From the NCBI GenBank assembly GCA_002306375.1, contig DBRU01000048.1, positions 1,607 to 18,177 of the forward strand: DNA of 16,571 nt. Reading direction: 5' to 3'. The notes beneath the pieces are model-generated. The model did not search any database, was not told where the DNA came from, and saw only the letters and a list, made by a program, of their open reading frames with translations. This DNA comes from Faecalibacterium sp. UBA1360. Lineage in GTDB: Bacteria; Bacillota; Clostridia; Oscillospirales; Ruminococcaceae. Shown piece after piece: positions 13,263 to 16,571 of the stretch. A program made the position numbers and the translations under genes. Position 1 is the stretch's first letter. Every line of letters begins with the position of its first letter.

Positions 13263-13793
13263 ATGCCTTTGATCCGTCTGGGGGACGCCGCGCCCCGCGC
13301 CGACGCCACGGCCTTTGTGGCGCCGGGGGCGGTGCTGGCCGGCGATGTGACCCTGGGCCGGGGGTCCAGCGTATGGTACGGCGCCGTGCTGCGGGCCGAC
13401 AGCGGCCGCATCACCGTGGGGGAGGATACCAACATCCAGGACAACGCCGTGGTGCACACGGGCGCCGGCTATGACGTGCGCATCGGCGCCCGGGTCAGCA
13501 TCGGCCACGGGGCGCTGGTCCACGGCTGTACGGTGGGGGACGGCTGCCTGGTGGGCATGCACGCCACCGTGCTGGACGGCGCGGTACTGGGCGAAGGCTG
13601 CCTCATCGCCGCCGGGGCTCTTGTGCCCGAAGGCGTCGTCATCCCGCCCCGCAGCCTGGTGATCGGCGTGCCGGGCCGGGTGCGGGGCGCCCTGAGCGAG
13701 GAGCGCCTGGGGGCCCTGGACGCCAATGTGGAAGAATACCGGACCCTGGCGGCCCGCCACGCCGCCGCGGTCCAGCACGGGGAAGGGGACTGA
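13263..13793 (+). CDS. Gamma-carbonic anhydrase family protein
   Basis: A 176-residue left-handed beta-helix protein of the gamma-carbonic-anhydrase-like family (YrdA/PaaY relatives). Hexapeptide repeats run from about 20 to 140. The three zinc-ligand histidines are present: H65 (AVVHT), H82 and H87 (IGHGALVHG). R44, D46, Q59 and D60 of the trimer/active-site region (AVLRADSGRI, NIQDN) are also kept. Members form trimers with zinc between subunits; some are carbonic anhydrases, while others are thioesterase-related or of unknown activity, so carbonic anhydrase activity is not certain. The ATG at 13263 follows a GGGGAGGGGGG stretch; earlier in-frame codons belong to the previous intergenic region. 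It is followed after 2 bases by the HAD phosphatase gene. Confidence 0.9.
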   Translation: MPLIRLGDAAPRADATAFVAPGAVLAGDVTLGRGSSVWYGAVLRADSGRITVGEDTNIQDNAVVHTGAGYDVRIGARVSIGHGALVHGCTVGDGCLVGMHATVLDGAVLGEGCLIAAGALVPEGVVIPPRSLVIGVPGRVRGALSEERLGALDANVEEYRTLAARHAAAVQHGEGD

Positions 13794-13795
13794 CT

Positions 13796-14584
13796 ATGTC
13801 GGTGAGAATGGTTTGCAGCGACCTGGACGGCACGCTGCTGCAATACGGCAAGACCGAGATCGGCGGCGAGATCTTCGACCAGATCCGCGCCCTTGCCGAC
13901 CGGGGCATTTTGTTCTGCCCGGCCAGCGGGCGGCAGTACACGAGCCTGCGCAAACTGTTCGCGCCGGTGGCCGAACACTGCGTGTTTCTGTGCGAAAACG
14001 GCGGCGTGGTGTTCCGGGACGGGCAGGTGCTGGCCAAGACCCCCATGCCCCGGGACCTGGCCGAGGCCATCGCCTGGGACCTGTGGACGAACTCCGACGG
14101 CCGGGGCGAGGTCATGCTCTCGGGCGAGAATATGAGCTACCTGATGGAGCGGGGCCTGGGCGTGCACGACCGCATCCACCAGATCGGCAACCGCCATACC
14201 CTGATCGCCGACCCCGCCGCCATCCCCGAGGACATCGTCAAGGTCAGCGTCTACCTGCCCGACGGCGTGGGGGCCTATGTGGACCGCTTTGTGCCCAAAT
14301 GGGCCCGGGCCAACGCGGCGGTGGCGGGGCCCTACTGGATCGACACGACCCTGGCCAACAAGGGCGCCGGCGTGGCCGGCCTGTGCGCGGCGCTGGGCAT
14401 CGACCCCGCCGAGGTCATGGCCTTCGGGGACAATTACAACGACGTGTCCATGCTGGACCTGGTGGGCCTGCCCTACATCATGGACGCCGCCGCCGAGGAA
14501 CTGCGCCGGCGCTATGCCCGCCACACCCCGCGCCCCGAGGACACGCTGCGGGCCTTCCTGGCCGGGGCCGGGGACAACGCTTGA
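13796..14584 (+). CDS. HAD-superfamily phosphatase, Cof subfamily
   Basis: A 262-residue cytoplasmic phosphatase of the Cof/YidA type (HAD class IIB). Motif I is SDLDGTL (D9 nucleophile, D11), motif II PASGR (S44), motif III K189 in TLANKGAG, and motif IV AFGDNYNDVSML (D212, D216). The cap domain between about 85 and 180 matches the class IIB position. Family members remove phosphate from sugar phosphates, flavin mononucleotide, pyridoxal phosphate and others, so the substrate is open. GGAAGGGGA lies 8 bases before the ATG, inside the end of the carbonic anhydrase-like gene, and only 2 bases separate the genes, so they are co-translated. A weak terminator follows. Confidence 0.9.
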   Translation: MSVRMVCSDLDGTLLQYGKTEIGGEIFDQIRALADRGILFCPASGRQYTSLRKLFAPVAEHCVFLCENGGVVFRDGQVLAKTPMPRDLAEAIAWDLWTNSDGRGEVMLSGENMSYLMERGLGVHDRIHQIGNRHTLIADPAAIPEDIVKVSVYLPDGVGAYVDRFVPKWARANAAVAGPYWIDTTLANKGAGVAGLCAALGIDPAEVMAFGDNYNDVSMLDLVGLPYIMDAAAEELRRRYARHTPRPEDTLRAFLAGAGDNA

Positions 14585-14595
14585 ACGAATTGCAC

Positions 14596-14615
14596 AATCC
14601 GAAACCCGGATTTTT
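14596..14615 (+). terminator. Weak terminator after the HAD gene
   Basis: AATCCG (14596-14601) pairs with CGGATT (14607-14612) around a 5-base loop, ending in five T (14611-14615). The 6-base-pair stem is short, so termination may be partial. Confidence 0.45.
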
Positions 14616-14637
14616 GTTCAAAAAATTCATGGACAAA
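14613..14637. promoter_or_regulatory. Inverted repeat over the antiterminator gene's -35 box
   Basis: TTTGTTCA (14613-14620) and TGGACAAA (14630-14637) are inverted copies with one mismatch and a 9-base spacer. The right arm covers the -35 box. It may be an operator or, given its AT content, chance. Confidence 0.3.
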
Positions 14638-14658
14638 CTGTGAATGAAACGGTATCAT
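14630..14658 (+). promoter_or_regulatory. licT: Promoter of the LicT-type antiterminator gene
   Basis: TGGACA (14630-14635), 17 bases, TATCAT (14653-14658). The predicted start near 14665 lies a few bases before the RAT element at 14672, as expected for a BglG/LicT-controlled transcript. Confidence 0.65.
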
Positions 14659-14671
14659 AGTTAGCAGAACA

Positions 14672-14700
14672 AGATTGTTACTCACCTCCGAGGCATTACT
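14672..14700 (+). promoter_or_regulatory. Ribonucleic antiterminator (RAT) ahead of licT
   Basis: A 29-base element starting AGATTGTTACTC and ending GAGGCATTACT. It matches the BglG/LicT RAT pattern (GGATTGTTACTGC...GCAGGCAAAACC) in length, the ATTGTTACT half and the AGGCA half, with CTC/GAG pairing in the middle. Bound by the CAT domain of the protein, it would block the terminator at 14711-14764, giving positive autoregulation. Confidence 0.8.
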
Positions 14701-14710
14701 TGTGCACAGC

Positions 14711-14764
14711 GACCCAACATGAAATGTGTCGGCTGGCGTGTATGCCTTTGGGGTCATTTTTTTT
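14711..14764 (+). terminator. RAT-controlled terminator in the licT leader
   Basis: GACCCAA (14711-14717) pairs with TTTGGGGTC (14747-14755) with a small bulge, followed by a run of eight T (14757-14764). It lies between the RAT element and the licT start codon at 14808, so it would stop transcription when the antiterminator is inactive. Confidence 0.75.
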
Positions 14765-14807
14765 GCCGTGCGACCCGCGGCCGAACAATCCGACCAGGTG
14801 GGATCGA

Positions 14808-15656
14808 ATGGAAATCGTCAAGAAGATCAACAACAACATAGCCCTGGCCCGGGACGCCAAAGGCCGCGAGATGGTGGTGTTCGGCAAGGGCATCGGCTTT
14901 CCGGCCACGCCCTACACGCTGGACGACCTGAGCCGTGTGCAGCGCACCTTTTACGATGTCAGCGACAAGTACTTTGCCCTGCTCAAAGAGGTGCCCGAAG
15001 AGATCTTCCTGGCGGCGGGGGACATTGCCGCCGACGCCAACGACGAGCTGGACTGCCAGCTCAACCCCAACCTGCCCTTTATCCTGGCCGATCACCTGAA
15101 CTTTGCCATCCAGCGCACCCGGGCGGGCATGACCCTGCGCACGCCGCTGGCCTACGATATCCGGCACCTGTACCCCAACGAGTACCGCATCGGCAGCAGC
15201 GCGCTGCACATGCTCCGTCAGCGTTTGCAGGTGGAACTTCCCGAGCAGGAGGCCGTCAGCCTCACGCTGCACATCATCAACGCCGAAGCCGAAAACGGCG
15301 ACATGCACGCCACCATGCAGACGGCCCAGGTCATCGGCGAGCTGACCGCCATCGTGGAGGACATGTTCGGCATCACCCTGGACCGGGACAGCTTCAACTA
15401 TTCCCGCTTTGCCATGCACCTGCGCTATCTGGTGCAGCGCATGATGCAGGGCAAGCCCCTGCCCGCCGACGCCGGCAGCCGGGACCTGTTTTTGACCGTG
15501 CGCCGTCAGTACCCCGAGATCTATACCTGCACAAGGAAGGTCTCTGCCTATCTTCGCGATACCTACGGCTGGACCTGCACCGAGGAAGAAGAGCTTTACC
15601 TGACCATGCACATCCACCGCGTCAAGTCGGAGCAGCAGCCCGACGCCGACGCCTGA
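14808..15656 (+). CDS. licT: BglG/LicT-family transcription antiterminator
   Basis: A 282-residue RNA-binding antiterminator. The CAT RNA-binding domain is at about 1-55 (MEIVKKINNNIALARDAKGREMVVFGKGIGF across its start), then PRD1 at about 65-170 and PRD2 at about 175-280. The four regulatory histidines are all present: H96 (ADHLNFA) and H155 (TLHIINA) in PRD1, H204 (MHLRYLV) and H268 (LTMHIHRV) in PRD2. In the family the cognate PTS EIIB phosphorylates PRD1 to inactivate the protein, and HPr phosphorylates PRD2 to activate it. The ATG at 14808 starts exactly at the conserved CAT motif; an AGGTGGGA site lies a few bases upstream. RAT/terminator pairs lie before this gene and before the PTS permease downstream, so it controls both. 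The symbol is given by family. Confidence 0.93.
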   Translation: MEIVKKINNNIALARDAKGREMVVFGKGIGFPATPYTLDDLSRVQRTFYDVSDKYFALLKEVPEEIFLAAGDIAADANDELDCQLNPNLPFILADHLNFAIQRTRAGMTLRTPLAYDIRHLYPNEYRIGSSALHMLRQRLQVELPEQEAVSLTLHIINAEAENGDMHATMQTAQVIGELTAIVEDMFGITLDRDSFNYSRFAMHLRYLVQRMMQGKPLPADAGSRDLFLTVRRQYPEIYTCTRKVSAYLRDTYGWTCTEEEELYLTMHIHRVKSEQQPDADA

Positions 15657-15671
15657 AAAACCCCATACACA

Positions 15672-15707
15672 GGATCGTTACCCGTACTCAGCTTGCGGGG
15701 CGTCACC
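15672..15707 (+). promoter_or_regulatory. Second RAT-like element, ahead of the PTS gene
   Basis: The element begins GGATCGTTACCCG and closes CGGGGCGTCACC. CCCG pairs with CGGG, and GG pairs with CC at the base. The 5' half matches the RAT consensus at nearly every position; the central loop is longer than usual (about 10 bases). Its last 5 bases are shared with the 5' arm of the following terminator, so the two structures exclude each other. No clear promoter lies between the licT stop codon and this element, so the transcript probably continues from licT. Confidence 0.75.
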
Positions 15708-15779
15708 CAAAACACTCCCCGCCGGCGGGCCATCGTATGCGTGCCGGGCCCCGCGGGATGTGCTTTGGGTGATTTTTTT
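15703..15779 (+). terminator. RAT-controlled terminator ahead of the PTS gene
   Basis: TCACCCAAA (15703-15711) pairs perfectly with TTTGGGTGA (15764-15772), followed by seven T (15773-15779). The stem continues inward with a few mismatches (about 15713-15722 with 15753-15762). It overlaps the RAT element by 5 bases and lies about 100 bases before the PTS start codon. Confidence 0.85.
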
Positions 15780-15879
15780 GCCCCGGCGGTCCCGCTTGCA
15801 TTCTTTACGTTGGTATGTCTACGCCCGGCGCGCGAGGGCGGTGCATATACATCCCTATTTTTTACGCGAGGTGACCACA

Positions 15880-16571
15880 ATGCAGCCGACAGAACCGATC
15901 ATGGGCGGTCTGCCCCAATCCTTTGTTCCGCCTCTTGGCGGCGCGGCCAACATTGCGGGGGCCTCGCGCCGGGGCGGCCGGCTTTCGGTCAGTCTCAAGG
16001 ACGAAAGCCTCGCCGACCTGGACGCCCTGGCGGCCTTGCCCGAAGTGGCGTCCTGCGCGGCCCAGAACGGCCGCGTGCGGATCGAACTGACAGAACAAAC
16101 CCACCAGACAGTAAAGGAGAATCGTCTTATGCCCAGCAAATACGATGGTCTCGCCCGCATCATCATCCAGAACGTGGGCGGCAAATCCAACATCAACAGC
16201 GTGGCCCACTGCATCACCCGGCTGCGCTTCAAGCTCAAGGACGAGAGCAAGGCCAACAAGGACGTGCTCGAATCCACCGACGGCGTCATCAAGGTCATGC
16301 AGTCGGGCGGCCAGTACCAGGTGGTCATCGGCAACAACGTGGCCGACGTGTACGACGCCGTGCTGGAAGTGGGTCACTTCCAGGGCGCGGGCGCCGTGGA
16401 CGAGGACGGCAACGCCGTGGAAGGCGGCGACGCCGACGGCGGCAAAAAGAGCCCCGTGAGCGTCCTCATCGACATGATCTCCGGCGTCATCCAGCCCACC
16501 CTGGGCGTGCTGGCCGCCACCGGCATCATCAAGGGCCTGCTGGCTCTGTTCTCCTTCCTGGGCGTTTTGCC
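15880..16571 (+). CDS. PTS EIIBC, beta-glucoside type, with extra degenerate EIIB domain (3' partial)
   Basis: Open from 15880 to the window end (230 codons, no stop). From residue 84 (ATG at 16129) it is an ordinary EIIB domain: NVGGKSNINSVAHCITRLRF with phosphorylatable Cys111, then QVVIG. A linker and the first EIIC helix follow (SVLIDMISGVIQPTLGVLAA, GIIKGLLALF), typical of sugar permeases of the glucose/beta-glucoside superfamily. LicT and RAT context favours beta-glucosides. Residues 1-83 read as a second EIIB domain: PLGGAANIAGASRRGGRLSV aligns without gaps to the same motif, with R31 where the cysteine should be, then LKDESLADLDAL and NGRVRIEL. Both starts have ribosome sites (CGAGGTGA 5 bases before 15880; AAAGGAG 9 bases before 16129), so a short and a long form are possible. 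The codon bias of the first part is weaker. Confidence 0.8.
   Translation, partial: MQPTEPIMGGLPQSFVPPLGGAANIAGASRRGGRLSVSLKDESLADLDALAALPEVASCAAQNGRVRIELTEQTHQTVKENRLMPSKYDGLARIIIQNVGGKSNINSVAHCITRLRFKLKDESKANKDVLESTDGVIKVMQSGGQYQVVIGNNVADVYDAVLEVGHFQGAGAVDEDGNAVEGGDADGGKKSPVSVLIDMISGVIQPTLGVLAATGIIKGLLALFSFLGVL
16113..16131 (+). promoter_or_regulatory. Internal ribosome binding site and start of the EIIBC core
   Basis: AAAGGAG (16113-16119) lies 9 bases before the in-frame ATG at 16129, where the intact EIIB domain begins. This is the stronger of the two start signals of the PTS gene, so translation of a form lacking the degenerate domain is likely. Confidence 0.7.

Noticed and set aside
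14726..15772. A plus-strand open frame of 348 codons overlapping licT in another frame
   Set aside because: The sequence is Arg/His/Pro/Gln-rich with no domain, while the overlapping frame is a clear LicT-family protein.
15880..16128. A separate small gene upstream of the PTS permease
   Set aside because: There is no stop codon before 16129, and the frame continues into the EIIB domain. It is treated as an N-terminal extension, with internal initiation as an option.
1..16571. CRISPR arrays, tRNA or rRNA genes, insertion sequences, phage or attachment sites
   Set aside because: I saw no regularly spaced repeats, no tRNA cloverleaf or rRNA sequence, and no transposase, integrase or phage-like protein in any frame.

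Overview
The window looks like chromosomal DNA of a GC-rich anaerobic Firmicute, most likely an Oscillospiraceae/Ruminococcaceae gut bacterium of the Faecalibacterium–Gemmiger–Subdoligranulum kind. The evidence is strong AAGGAG-type ribosome binding sites, good sigma-A promoters with 17-base spacers, a BglG/LicT antiterminator beside a PTS permease, and heavy GC3 bias. The taxon is inferred from style and gene families, not from a marker gene. I saw no rRNA, tRNA, CRISPR array, insertion sequence or phage gene.

Left part, minus strand (about 130-5100). An IclR-family regulator is followed by a four-gene cluster with its own promoter: a GT-A-like glycosyltransferase, a hormone-sensitive-lipase-type alpha/beta hydrolase, a condensation/alcohol-acetyltransferase-like protein, and a small zinc-ribbon membrane protein. 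It ends at a clear terminator. The last two genes overlap by ATGA. The cluster looks like an acyl-ester or glycolipid system whose product cannot be named from sequence.

Centre left, plus strand (5177-7419). Diverging from the IclR gene is a sugar-acid operon: a KDPG aldolase fused to a C-terminal glyoxalase-fold (VOC) domain, then KDG kinase. TTCC-N7-GGAA palindromes lie on the IclR promoter and in the aldolase leader, so the IclR protein is probably a KdgR-like regulator of both. These two genes have extreme codon bias, suggesting high expression.

Centre (7453-9363). bioY (biotin uptake), ruvX (Holliday-junction resolvase family) and uppS (undecaprenyl diphosphate synthase) form a compact operon with its own promoter and terminator. 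An orphan OmpR-type response regulator with an unusual short receiver follows (9556-10221), then a 260-base region packed with hairpins.

Centre right (10586-13192). A polar amino-acid ABC transporter: lipoprotein binding protein, an intercistronic terminator, permease, and ATPase, driven by two interleaved promoters.

Right part (13201-16571). A gamma-carbonic-anhydrase-like protein and a Cof-type HAD phosphatase form a two-gene operon. A LicT-type antiterminator gene follows with its own promoter, RNA antiterminator (RAT) and terminator. A second RAT/terminator pair leads to a beta-glucoside-type PTS EIIBC gene cut by the window end. That gene has an in-frame N-terminal extension that reads as a second, cysteine-less EIIB domain; this is the most unusual thing in the window.
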